A stretch of 64,000 bases of DNA from Girardinichthys multiradiatus (taxonomy: Eukaryota; Chordata; Actinopteri; Cyprinodontiformes; Goodeidae). The notes beneath the pieces were generated by a model. The model made no database searches. It was given only the letters and a program-made list of their open reading frames with translations, and was not told where the DNA came from. Location of the stretch: positions 11,094,125-11,158,124 of the forward strand of contig NC_061801.1 of assembly GCF_021462225.1 (NCBI RefSeq). Reading direction: 5' to 3'. Both the position numbers and the translations under genes were made by a program. Shown one piece after another: positions 40,701-49,029 of this stretch (the stretch's first letter is position 1; every line of letters starts with the position of its first letter).

Positions 40701-42222
40701 CATAATGTCAGGTACTACAACTATGATCTAGAAATATAACAAAAGCTTAGATCCACACGGGAGGGCCCCACAAGGAGGCACATTTCAGAAATCCATTACT
40801 GTTATGCGTGTGTTAGTGACTGGCCTGGTTGGACCCCTCATGGAAGCACGTTTCAACAATCCATCTGAAGGTGTGTATGCCACTGGCTTGTTTGGGCTCC
40901 ATGAGGAGAACCATTAAAAACATGTGATCAGTTGACTGGCTGAATGCTGTTTATGGTACCTTCTGACTAAAAAATAGCTTCCCAACACAAGCTAAACTAA
41001 CAAGCATGTAAACTAAGGGAATGAGAGCAGGTCTCCAAAATTTATTTCTCACAACAAAGTCTAACTGAATGTTACCTGTAGGCTGGCATCCTGTGTGATG
41101 CTGTCATCAGGGAAAGAGTCCCACGAGGTTCTGGCTGGCTCAGCTACAGCAGTAGGAGCCTGAGAGTCATTCAAGAGACAAAAATTAAGATTTTGTATAC
41201 CTAATTAATATTTCAACTTGCATACTTGATTTTATTAACTTACTTTTTCACGCCATGGCCATTTAGAATCACCATAGTTGTAATCAATTTCAGTTCCTAT
41301 TTCTATTTTTTTGATGGCAAACAGGCACAAATGGGGTTGATCATTTACTATTATTTTTTTCATGTTGCAGTTTGGAGACTTGTGGTTGTCGTTCACTAAT
41401 CTTCCCAGAGAGCCATCCTCTATTGAAGCATCAATGCTAGGAGAGAAATAAAAGACATCAAACATTTTGCATAATATAACTAGTCTTTCAGTAAAATAAA
41501 AGTATGCTTACAGAAATAAAAACCTATATAAAAACCTATTTCAAAAGACAAAGTTGTGAGGCAGATTGAATGTCTTTTTGACAGCCACACAAAACAAATA
41601 ATTTTTCAATAGTACATGTATGATGTGTTGTTGAGATATTGCTTCTAAGTGACTATCACTGATTAAGGGGCTTGAATTCCAGTCTCGTTTTAGAGTTCAT
41701 AACTCCTCTATAGAAGATATTTGGACATACCACCAGTGACGATTCTGCCATTCAAACTCAAAGAGAAATGTACTCTCCTTTTCAGAGTACTTTCTTGTTT
41801 GGCATTTATCTGCTGATAGAAGTTGACCCCTGTATTCTAAGACGAAATCTCCTTGTTCAATGGGCTGGGTAGCAAACACACCCCTTCCTGCAAGGGCATT
41901 TTAAATAAACACAATGGTTAGGAAAAATTGAATTATTTTTTAATTTTTACATAAACCATTAACCATATAAATGTGGTAATATCTTATGATGTTAAATTCT
42001 TCCTTAGAAATCAAAAATACAACACCCAATATGAATTTGGTTGTTTTTTATATGTCATTTTATAAAAACATAAATCAATCCTTGGGTAAATGGTCCAAAA
42101 ATGAGTTTCTTACCTTTGTGATCATCAATAAATCTTTCCATTAATCCTGGTTTGTCCTTTGAAGATTGAATGTAAAAGGTTGCTTCATCAGCAGGCTTTT
42201 TTCTTGCCTTCCTTTTAGACAT
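28562..42222 (-). CDS. SET-domain / zinc-finger / tyrosine-recombinase-like / Myb-like fusion gene (13 coding exons)
   Basis: Minus-strand exons (5' to 3'): 42222-42114, 41887-41731, 41436-41244, 41159-41076, 40458-40360, 39473-39363, 39232-39113, 35593-33619, 33288-33253, 31713-31663, 29918-29838, 29493-29407, 28779-28562. All 12 junctions keep frame, giving about 1106 residues. Order: basic N-terminus starting [16 protein letters not shown] domain, residues 37-153; acidic Ser/Asp-rich linker (VDYSDSDDD), about 154-390; zinc fingers near 400-420 and 484-507; tyrosine-recombinase-like domain, about 730-930; short Ser/Thr-rich exons; C-terminal Myb-like module, 1035-1106. The SET part most resembles KMT5A/SETD8 histone H4K20 methyltransferases. 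The recombinase part resembles Crypton-type transposases and related fish proteins of unknown function. Activity is not shown. Alternatively the SET exons and the recombinase exons are two adjacent genes. Confidence 0.8.
29990..31575 (+). mobile_element. Tc1-like transposon with long inverted repeats, dead transposase
   Basis: Subterminal inverted repeats of roughly 200 bp (about 29995-30195 and 31370-31575) each carry an outer and an inner GTGGAC/GGTACC-type motif, the IR/DR arrangement of many fish Tc1 elements. The + strand transposase begins with [18 protein letters not shown] at 30353. It has an N-terminal HTH region ([13 protein letters not shown]), WTDETK (first Asp), [10 protein letters not shown] (second Asp) and [11 protein letters not shown], where the catalytic Glu reads as Lys. 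The frame is broken near 30880 and again before 31024. The left outer end is partly deleted. Inserted in an intron of the SET/recombinase gene, in the opposite orientation. Confidence 0.9.
32430..33065 (+). mobile_element. heavily decayed Tc1-like fragment
   Basis: Eroded 3' half of a transposase (CTTCCAGAGTCTGGAGGAAG, GACTTGGCACCAGCTCTCAC, CTTGATTGGCCAGAAAACT) followed by a decayed terminal repeat reaching GTACCTGTAGATAC near 33060. It lies in an intron of the SET/recombinase gene and has no coding capacity left. Confidence 0.7.
33619..35593 (-). CDS. large exon: two zinc fingers and a tyrosine-recombinase-like domain
   Basis: This 1975-bp exon encodes about 658 residues without a break. 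It opens with an acidic segment ([18 protein letters not shown]), then two finger-like motifs: [19 protein letters not shown] (C2H2) and [20 protein letters not shown] (C2HC). The C-terminal third has the pattern of tyrosine recombinases: [11 protein letters not shown] (first Arg, about residue 753), [11 protein letters not shown] (beta-hairpin Lys), [11 protein letters not shown] (second Arg, about 874; the His of HxxR is Thr), [19 protein letters not shown] (His about 900, candidate nucleophile Tyr about 909). The family includes phage integrases, Crypton and DIRS/Ngaro recombinases. The acceptor TTCAG at 35594-35595 is chosen because it keeps phase with the upstream exon; an ATG two codons further up is within the intron tract. 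Confidence 0.88.
35715..38818 (+). mobile_element. Tc1-like transposon (outer element), split by another Tc1
   Basis: The left terminal repeat starts TACAGATACATCTCAAAAAA, is interrupted at 35760-37319 by a second element and resumes TTTTTTGCCAGTCATCTCAG. The right end (38745-38818) carries the complement, GAAATGACTGGCAAGAAATG to GCACCTGTA. The + strand transposase is fragmentary. The best part is 38096-38542 with [17 protein letters not shown] and [17 protein letters not shown]; an N-terminal region near 37570-37880 is broken by stops. It lies in the intron before the large recombinase exon. Confidence 0.85.
35760..37319 (-). mobile_element. Tc1-like transposon nested in the outer element, frameshifted transposase
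   Basis: Ends are inverted repeats (CACTGCTCAAAAAAATAAAG / TTTATTTGTTTGAGCAGTG) with a TA duplication at 35758-35759 and 37320-37321. The minus-strand transposase is split over 36463-37218, 36257-36463 and 36016-36244. Landmarks: [31 protein letters not shown] (paired-like DNA-binding region), FTDESRF (first Asp), LMQDNARPH (second Asp), [12 protein letters not shown] (Glu). At least two frame breaks, so not autonomous. Being inside the other element's terminal repeat, it is the younger insertion. Confidence 0.93.
39605..41160. repeat. tandem duplication array carrying exons of the SET/recombinase gene
   Basis: Two near-identical copies, 39969-40439 and 40685-41155, have a constant offset of 716 bp. 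An older, diverged copy of the non-coding part precedes them (about 39605-39968, for example CAAATATGATCGAAAATATG against CAACTATGATCTAGAAATAT). Each recent copy ends inside a coding exon (40360-40458 and 41076-41159), so the encoded segment [18 protein letters not shown] occurs twice in the predicted protein. The copies diverge exactly at the 5' part of the exon, giving different first codons. Confidence 0.93.
41244..42222 (-). CDS. SET methyltransferase module (first three coding exons)
   Basis: The region encodes an S-adenosylmethionine-dependent lysine methyltransferase fold, about residues 37-153. Visible motifs: GRGVF (the GxG cofactor motif, residues 37-41), EYRG (54-57), [14 protein letters not shown] (100-113) in place of the usual NHS motif, [17 protein letters not shown], and YNYGD (141-145) with the conserved tyrosine. 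Order and spacing fit KMT5A, where I recall GRLINHS and YDYGD. The start ATG at 42220-42222 follows an acceptor at 42231-42232, and the next exons join in phase. The nuclear basic tail before the SET domain is only about 36 residues, much shorter than in KMT5A. NDNH in place of NHS may alter cofactor binding, so catalysis is uncertain. Confidence 0.85.
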
Positions 42223-42299
42223 TTTTGGCGCTAAAAAAAAAATTTTAAACATGACACAGACAACTAATAAGCATTATAATATATATAAGCACTCTATAT

Positions 42300-43990
42300 T
42301 AATTTAAAAAGATTTGTAATCATGCACTGTATGGAGTCTGAAGGAATAAAACTGGCCAGATGGAGAACTAAGAGAACAAGAGTGAATAAAAAAAACACAG
42401 AATATTTTTCTATAATCTCTTTCAAAAAATCTGCCTATATTAATGAAAATGTTTGCCAGAAGGAAGCTGAGCTTTGGTACTTTTAACCAGTCACAGTTCC
42501 TATCAAATCCAAAAAAGGCCTGAAACAGCCCTTTAATTAAGTGGGTAGGTGTTTAGGATGCACAGACTGAAAACTAGATGGAGAAACTCTAAATAGTTCA
42601 AAAGTGGCATTTCCCCTACCATTATCCAATAGGGGTGCTCCAACCCAACCAAAGAGACAATTATATGAGAATAACTTGCAACTATAACTAGCGTTTTTAA
42701 AAAGTAACATGTCCAACACAGACCAGCAAAGCCATAGTGCTGCATCCAAACTTGAAGCACCAGGGGTGAAGGGGCAGCTACGAGCTCCACCATAACTGTA
42801 TACCTAAGATGTAGCTTGCTCCACAGCTCAGATCATCACTGGAACATCTTTATTTCATCACACCAGTTCTACTGCAGCTTTATACATATTCAGAGTGGAA
42901 TTCAGAATTCTTCTGTTTGCAAACAAAGTCCGATCTGATTCACGTTGCCACCTCCTCATATCCTCCTATTCTATGCACCTCAGTGCAAGCTCTTCTCACT
43001 TCAGCACCATGGGGAGCAGAGGTTTCTCCACCTCTGCTCCCAAACTCTGAATCCTTCTGGCTATGTCTACATTAAGTCATAGATGATAGAAATGTATACC
43101 CAACCAAGAATACAAATAGTTCCAAACCTGTTTTCATGTGGACAGGGCCACAAACATCAGCAACACTGAGACTCTCCCTGTTTATATCCAGACTTACAAC
43201 CAATCTAATCAAGACTGCTTACTCTTTGTAAATCCAGACATTACATTTGATGTTTGTGTCTGGTTTGTTGTTATTGATGGTTTACTTTATTTGTAAGGTG
43301 ACATTTTGTCTTTTGAATGGCACCTGTAAATATGTATTATTATTACGCTAACGTATGACGTCACGTGGCTGCTGAATTAAATGATAGTTATGTCAATATC
43401 AACAGCCTAAGTGAAGTTATTTCAATAGCTTTACCAATATAACTCATTTTAATTTCAAGGAGCTACCAACTCATTTTTATTATGAGTCTGTTTTAAAAGT
43501 GAACATATGCTAACGTTCTTAGCATACAGTGCTAGCGTTCTTGATAGTTTTATTCGCGTCAAAATGCTTATTTTATTAAACTGCAGCATTCTTTCACGTA
43601 AAAAAAACCTCTCGAGACATACAGAGACACACAGACATAACACTGAGCTTTAACAAGTGTTTGGCGAGTTTTTAAGAAGTTTCGGCGAGCAACTACGGCC
43701 AGAGTCCGGTTCTGGGATCGGCTGTTATGGAATATTAAAACATGGAATTCACCCCGAATATAACACGGAGCAACTATACATTCTGTTGTTTCCTTTTACA
43801 CCACTGTGTTTAAAATCACTGTAAGCTAAAATGAATGACAAGTTAAAACGCCGGACTTTTAGGGGAAATCCTTACGCCACCGAAGTGACAAAATACCGAA
43901 TGGGAAGCCTAAATCATTGCGTACAACCCCCTCGGAGTCTGGATTAAAAGCATTTCCACATCAGTTTCTTGTATTTAGTATTTACATGCT
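42300..43990 (-). other. intron between the non-coding first exon and the start-codon exon
   Basis: No exon recognised. It is AT-rich with a gene-like antisense phrase or two at 42.8-43.1 kb that may be decayed mobile DNA (for example AGCACCATGGGGAGCAGAGG). Nothing definite. Confidence 0.35.
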
Positions 43991-44004
43991 GTAAATTTAC
44001 TCAC

Positions 44005-44180
44005 CACGTATGTTGTGTTTGGTTCTGAGTAGCGTCTCGTCTTCCTTTGCAGCGTTTCCTCCTCACATAGAGCAGTTTCAGCCTGGCGCCGTCACACGTT
44101 ATGAAGTGCCGTAAAAATGTTGTAAACGTATAAAGTGCCGTAAAGCTGGCGTTGTTAGCCGCTTGAAGCTAACATACCTG
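44005..44180 (-). promoter_or_regulatory. candidate promoter and non-coding first exon of the SET/recombinase gene
   Basis: CpG-containing segment with a strong minus-strand donor, CATACGTG|GTGAGTA (44005/44004), which would splice to the acceptor at 42231-42232 just before the start codon. It has GCCGTCACACGTTATG and GGCGCC motifs and a repeated AAAGTGCCGTAAA-like unit, no clear TATA box. Transcription start not determined. Confidence 0.5.
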
Positions 44181-44189
44181 TAGCTAACA

Positions 44190-44929
44190 AACCTGCAGAT
44201 TAAACTAATAAGTAAACTGATTGAAAATATTAAATAACTATTTATTTATACCTTCATTTTTCTTATGTCCAGAATATAAAAAATGCACAAGATATTTTTT
44301 TTCTAAATAAGTCTAAAGAATGAGTGTATTTTTTATAAAGCACAAAAGTGTAATGAACATTAAATAGCATGTAGATTAATTACAATTGTAATATAGGAAT
44401 TTTAATAAAGAAAATGACAATGAATTATCACAGGGGCTTATGCAAATGTTTACACTATTGTTTTAGTTGCTATGCTTACTAAAATAATAATTACCTGCTT
44501 TAAATCTTTAATTTGGTTGTAATACCTAGTGCTGTTATAATATTTTATAACAGGAATTATACAAAAACCACTTTCTGAAACTTCAGGAAATTACATATTT
44601 TCTTGGGATATCGGCCACTCTTATTGGTCAAAAGTTGGACCAGGCGGGCTCAATGATACACACTTCCTGTAGTGTGTATACTTGCAGTACCACTTCCCAC
44701 AGACAAGGGGTCTCTACTGAGCAAACACACTGTGCACACACTTTTCCAATCATTGCTACCAAGTGGGGTAAGTGAAAAAAAAGCATGAGGCATGTTAGGA
44801 GAGCATCCCAAGCTGCTTTAGAGTGGTTTCCCATGTGGGGTCCAGGATTTTGGAACCCACAAAGACACAGAGCCCCACTTTGTTGGTGGGCTCCCTGCGT
44901 TTGGGCCTTCCATGGTAACAAAAACAAGT

Positions 44930-44967
<38 letters not shown>

Positions 44968-45580
44968 ACACTACAGATTCCTTAATGTGCCTATAGGACG
45001 CCTGGCTACCTAACTAGCTTCCTTTATGTCATTTTCTAAAGAGCAGAGTGAAAGCTGATAGAGGTACTTCATAGCACAGATTCGTGGTCAGTTTTTAATT
45101 TCTCAACACCGGAGTCAGCAGTGCTTGGAGGATCCTTAATCTGCCCTTTGGGTAGGCGCTCAGCCTCGAGCCATAGAACAAAAGCCCGCAGCACACTGAC
45201 GTGTGTCCCAGGAGCTGATAAGCCTGGTTGTTAATGGTGTTAGGGTAGGTTTCATTACCCCCTCCAGACTGCTCTCATTAAATAAACATCCTCCTGTCAC
45301 ATCCCTCACCCTCAGACTGGAGGAGAGCAGAGGAGTGAGGGAAGGGAAGTACGACTCAGACAATCTTGTTAAATGTTAATGAAAAACTTGTCAATCAAAG
45401 TTGCACCTGTTGTAAAATCTTCTTTGTTGGTTCCTTCACATTTTTCCCATTAAAATTCTTGACTTTTCCAGCCTCAACTTTCCAGAAATGTCAGTAAAAC
45501 AAAAAATAATAAAGTTAAACTCCAGTTTATGGCAGATAGTTTCTTACAGTGGGAGGGATTTAAATATGGGTTCTAGAGAA
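44190..45580. other. non-coding stretch with an (AC)n microsatellite at 44931-44971
   Basis: No coding exon. The AC run is the only simple repeat. GTGGGGTCCAGG near 44835 may belong to the CA-associated repeat seen at 27.6 kb. Confidence 0.5.
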
Positions 45581-45590
45581 AGGAGTAATG

Positions 45591-46110
45591 AAGGAAGGAA
45601 GGAAGGAAGGAAGGGAGGAAGGAAGGAAGGAAGGAAGGAAGTTGGGCACAAAGAGAAAAAAAAGGAAAGACACAAGGATGAAAATACAGATGGAAGGAAG
45701 GAAAGGCATAAGGCAGTAAAGAAGTAGGGGCACACGGAAGAAAGGAGGTAAAGAAGGAGAGACATGAGTCAGAAGAAAGGTGGAAAGAAGGAAGGAAGAA
45801 CAGAAGAACAGGACAGGTATAAAGGAGGGAGGCCTGAAAACAGGAAAGACACATAAAAGGAAGTATTGCATACAAGGAGGAAAGAAGGAGGGACACAAGG
45901 AAGCAAAGAAGAACAGAAGGTAGGATATGGAGGAGAGAGGAAGAGAAAAAGGAAGGACACAAAGATTGTAAGACAAAAAGGGAGAAAGAAATAATTCACA
46001 CGAGGGCAGATTGAAGGAAACAAAGAAGGAGAAAGCAGCTCACAAGAAAGAAATAGCAGAATGTAGGACATAAAAGAGGGAGGCAGAGAGAAAGGAAGGG
46101 CACAAGGAAG
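45591..46110. repeat. purine-rich (GGAA)n tract with degenerate extension
   Basis: Near-perfect GGAA tetranucleotide repeat at 45591-45641, followed by about 470 bp of strongly purine-biased sequence with GGAAGGA/CACAAGGA motifs. Long open frames on the minus strand (Ser/Phe/Leu/Pro-rich) are composition artefacts. Confidence 0.92.
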
Positions 46111-46139
46111 TTTATGATTAAGGAAGGTGGCTGTTTGTA

Positions 46140-46985
46140 CAACTACCACTCCACACACCAGGATTGGTGTCAGAGTCAACCCAGAGGCCCAAAGTTAGCA
46201 TCTATTGTCCGTTCCAAAAGCAGTTTTGATGTGTGTATGGGATCATTGTCTCTTAGGACACATAAACTTGACTGAGTTTGACACAAATTTGTTTAGCATC
46301 AACTTGGACTAAGAAGGTACCAACCAAGGACGAAGATCAAATACCTTCAAGTTCAGCTCCAATTTCCTGCTGCCCACATGGACAAATGTTTTCTGGGGAT
46401 TTACTTTCTACAATCAGACAAAACAAAGTTTGGAGCAATTTAGCCACAATGATAGAATATTTGTAGGAACAAACAAGAGGCTTTCAAACCCAGGAACACT
46501 GAATAAACTGTCAAGTATGGTCCTAATAGCATCATGTTGTTGTGCTGTCAGGGATGCCCAAATTGTTCAACTTTTCCTCAAATCAACAGCTGGATCACTG
46601 AAAGCTGGACATGTTGTGTGTTCCTGCAGGACAATGAACCCAAACACACATCAAAAGTAGTCATGAAATAGATAAAAAACTGTTTAAAGTTAAGCTTCCT
46701 GAATCACTAAGACATCAACTCTATAAAAACATTGTGGATTATGCATTGAGGCCACATCCAGGAAACAACACACCTTGTAAGCTCTTCCATTTTTAAGACA
46801 AAAGACAAAGCCAGGACCTTGTTGATGGCTAGAAAACGGTTGGAGAAAATTTGAACTAACTCATGCACTCAAGTCTAGTTTTTTCAAACTTAATATGTTT
46901 TTAAAAGCCAAAAACACTAACATACATGTTCAGAATCGCTGTATGTAAACTTCATAGTGGAACTGTATATTGTGTTTTATTGCTG
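46140..46985 (+). mobile_element. decayed Tc1-like transposon
   Basis: Has AAGCAGTTTTGATGTGTGTA and GGGATCATTGTCTCTTAGGA, then GCAGGACAATGAACCCAAAC (remains of the second catalytic Asp region) and a terminal-like CGCTGTATGTAAACTTC to GGAACTGTATATTG. No intact frame. Confidence 0.55.
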
Positions 46986-47079
46986 CTCTCAGACAACTCT
47001 GCAGCTTTTACCGTTTATAAAAATAACAGATAGAAGCAAGCAGCTTCTTTTATGCAGTGAAATCATCTTGCAGGGCTGT

Positions 47080-47530
47080 TTCTGTACAGGTGAGCACTGG
47101 TGGGGGGCTGATATGCGAAATAATATCTAGGTGGATGGCAATGTAATAGCAGCCGAGTCAGAATGGAGGTTGTCCCAGCAGAACATTGTTCATATGCTAT
47201 GTCTCCGCACAAGCTTGTTCTGCTCGTTTATTTCACACATTTAGCAAATTTTTGGTAGCATTTACTGTACTTTTACATCTTTATGGTTTCTTCTTCTGCT
47301 TCTATATGCTTATTCTCTATTTTCCACAGCTCCCCTGTCGGTCATTTCCTTAACCCACCTACCCTCGTCCCCCCCTCGTCTCCTCTGCCCTGACTAATTG
47401 ATGCCATCATCCTCTCCGCATCTATCAGGGGGCTCTCATTGTTTTGACATCTAGTTAATTCCCGGCTCATGATTTATCAAATTCTTATTACCGCTTGCTG
47501 AAAGCCCCATTCATTGTCCTGATGTATGGT
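47080..47530. promoter_or_regulatory. candidate conserved non-coding element
   Basis: Non-repetitive, with TAATTGATGCCATCATCCT, CATCTAGTTAATTCCCGGCT and TTTATCAAATTCTTATTACC-like homeodomain and GATA cores, and no exon. Enhancer role is inference; conservation untested. Confidence 0.3.
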
Positions 47531-48036
47531 AATGATAGTCCCGTAAGGCAGCCTGAATCGCAACAAACTGCTCATTTGTTCCAGCTCCTCTTCCTATCTC
47601 CTTCCTATTTTTTGTCATTTCTGCTAGCTCTTCACAAACTGTTTTCTTTTTGGTTTGTAACATGCAGCATTCTCTGCATTTTTAAAGAGGTAAACTTTTT
47701 AATCTTGAAAACTTAAGCTTTCTTGACCTAAGTCAAGAGCTGATTCAGGATTAAGAACCTCCCACCTAAAAATCTTACCATATTTCTGTTCCCTCCTCGC
47801 ACCATCTCGTCTTCCTTTCTCCTATTGCCCACCTTTGTCTTTAGTCTTAGTGAAGGACATTCACTGGCATGGAGGAGGTCAAACATCCGCACAACTATTC
47901 AATCATTTGGCTTTGCTCCTCTTTCCTCTTCTCCTCCCTTTCTCCTCCCCTCCACTGACAAGTCATTTGTCAATAGGATGGTGGTGCTGGCCTCTCCATT
48001 AGAGCTGTGGCAGCTGAGTATTTCTCAGTCCTGCAA

Positions 48037-48039
<3 letters not shown>

Positions 48040-48124
<85 letters not shown>

Positions 48125-48427
48125 CCGTGTTTTACTATCTTTATGAGGACTTTTCGGTTACTTCCATTGACTTCCATTCATTTTCCTTGATTTTTAGTGC
48201 CTAACCCTGACCCTAACACTAACCCTAACCCTAACCCTAACCAGTTAATACCTAACCCTAACCCTAACAATAACTCAATTCATACCCTAGTCCTAAACCT
48301 AACCCCAACCCCTGTCCCAAGAACGGAATTTGAAAAAATGAGGACCAGGAAAATGTCCTCACTTTGTCAAAATGTCCTCACTTTGCGATAAAAATACGAA
48401 AAATGGTTCTCACTCAGCAGCAAGTAC

Positions 48428-48489
<62 letters not shown>
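48040..48489. repeat. (AC)n microsatellites flanking a telomere-like CCTAA repeat
   Basis: AC tracts at 48040-48123 and 48432-48489 bracket a block containing degenerate CCTAACCC units (about 48199-48310) and a repeated AAATGTCCTCACTTTG phrase (48351-48390). This arrangement is a CA-associated fish repeat rather than a true telomere. Confidence 0.9.
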
Positions 48490-48491
<2 letters not shown>

Positions 48492-48769
48492 GCCTTGCCT
48501 TGTGAGCAAGGAGATCAATGCTACCAGCTCCAAGCATCATTTGTCAGACTGCTGCCCTACCTTTAATGAGCTTGTCCAGCTTCAGCTTCTCCTTCTGTCT
48601 CATCTTCCTGTTTTCATCCACCACTCTCTTCCCTGGTTCAGCTGTATGAATCCTTTGAGTCATGCAGAGCCAGTTCTCGTTCCACCCTCAATCAGGCTGG
48701 TTATCTTTGTTGTTTCGATGTTTGGATAAAGACACATCGGAGCGTTTATCCCACTCAGTTGTAGCGCTG

Positions 48770-49020
48770 ACTGTGCGTTTAGGGCTGTTGTCCTGCTGGA
48801 GTCTTTTGCAGCATCTAACTGGTTGTCTTCCCAGATTACTCTGTATTTTCAATTCAAATCAAAATGCTTTATTGATCCCGAAGGGAAATTAAGTAATAAT
48901 TTAGCTCCATCCATCTTCCCATTAACTCCAACCAGCTTCTCTATTGAAGGAATGCATCCCCACAGCATAATGCTGCCACCACCATCCTTCTTAAGTGTCA
49001 CAACATGATTCTAATTGAGT
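48770..49020. mobile_element. repeat family A fragment
   Basis: GGGCTGTTGTCCTGCTGGAG, TTAGCTCCATCCATCTTCCC and CCCCACAGCATAATGCTGCC give the same core as the other copies. The piece CAAATCAAAATGCTTTATTG within it (about 48850-48890) looks like a separate insertion. Confidence 0.7.
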
Positions 49021-49029
49021 GATTAAGAT

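Noticed and set aside
42533..42793. Overlapping minus-strand frames with hydrophobic stretches
   Set aside because: Located in the first intron of the SET/recombinase gene, no splice support, no family recognised.
45544..46179. Several minus-strand frames over 120 codons
   Set aside because: Produced by the purine-rich repeat tract; Ser/Phe/Leu/Pro low-complexity only.
48190..48310. True telomere sequence
   Set aside because: Units are degenerate, short and embedded between CA tracts; single-copy-like DNA lies on both sides.
47825..48729. Frames with poly-His/Thr runs
   Set aside because: Translations of AC microsatellites.
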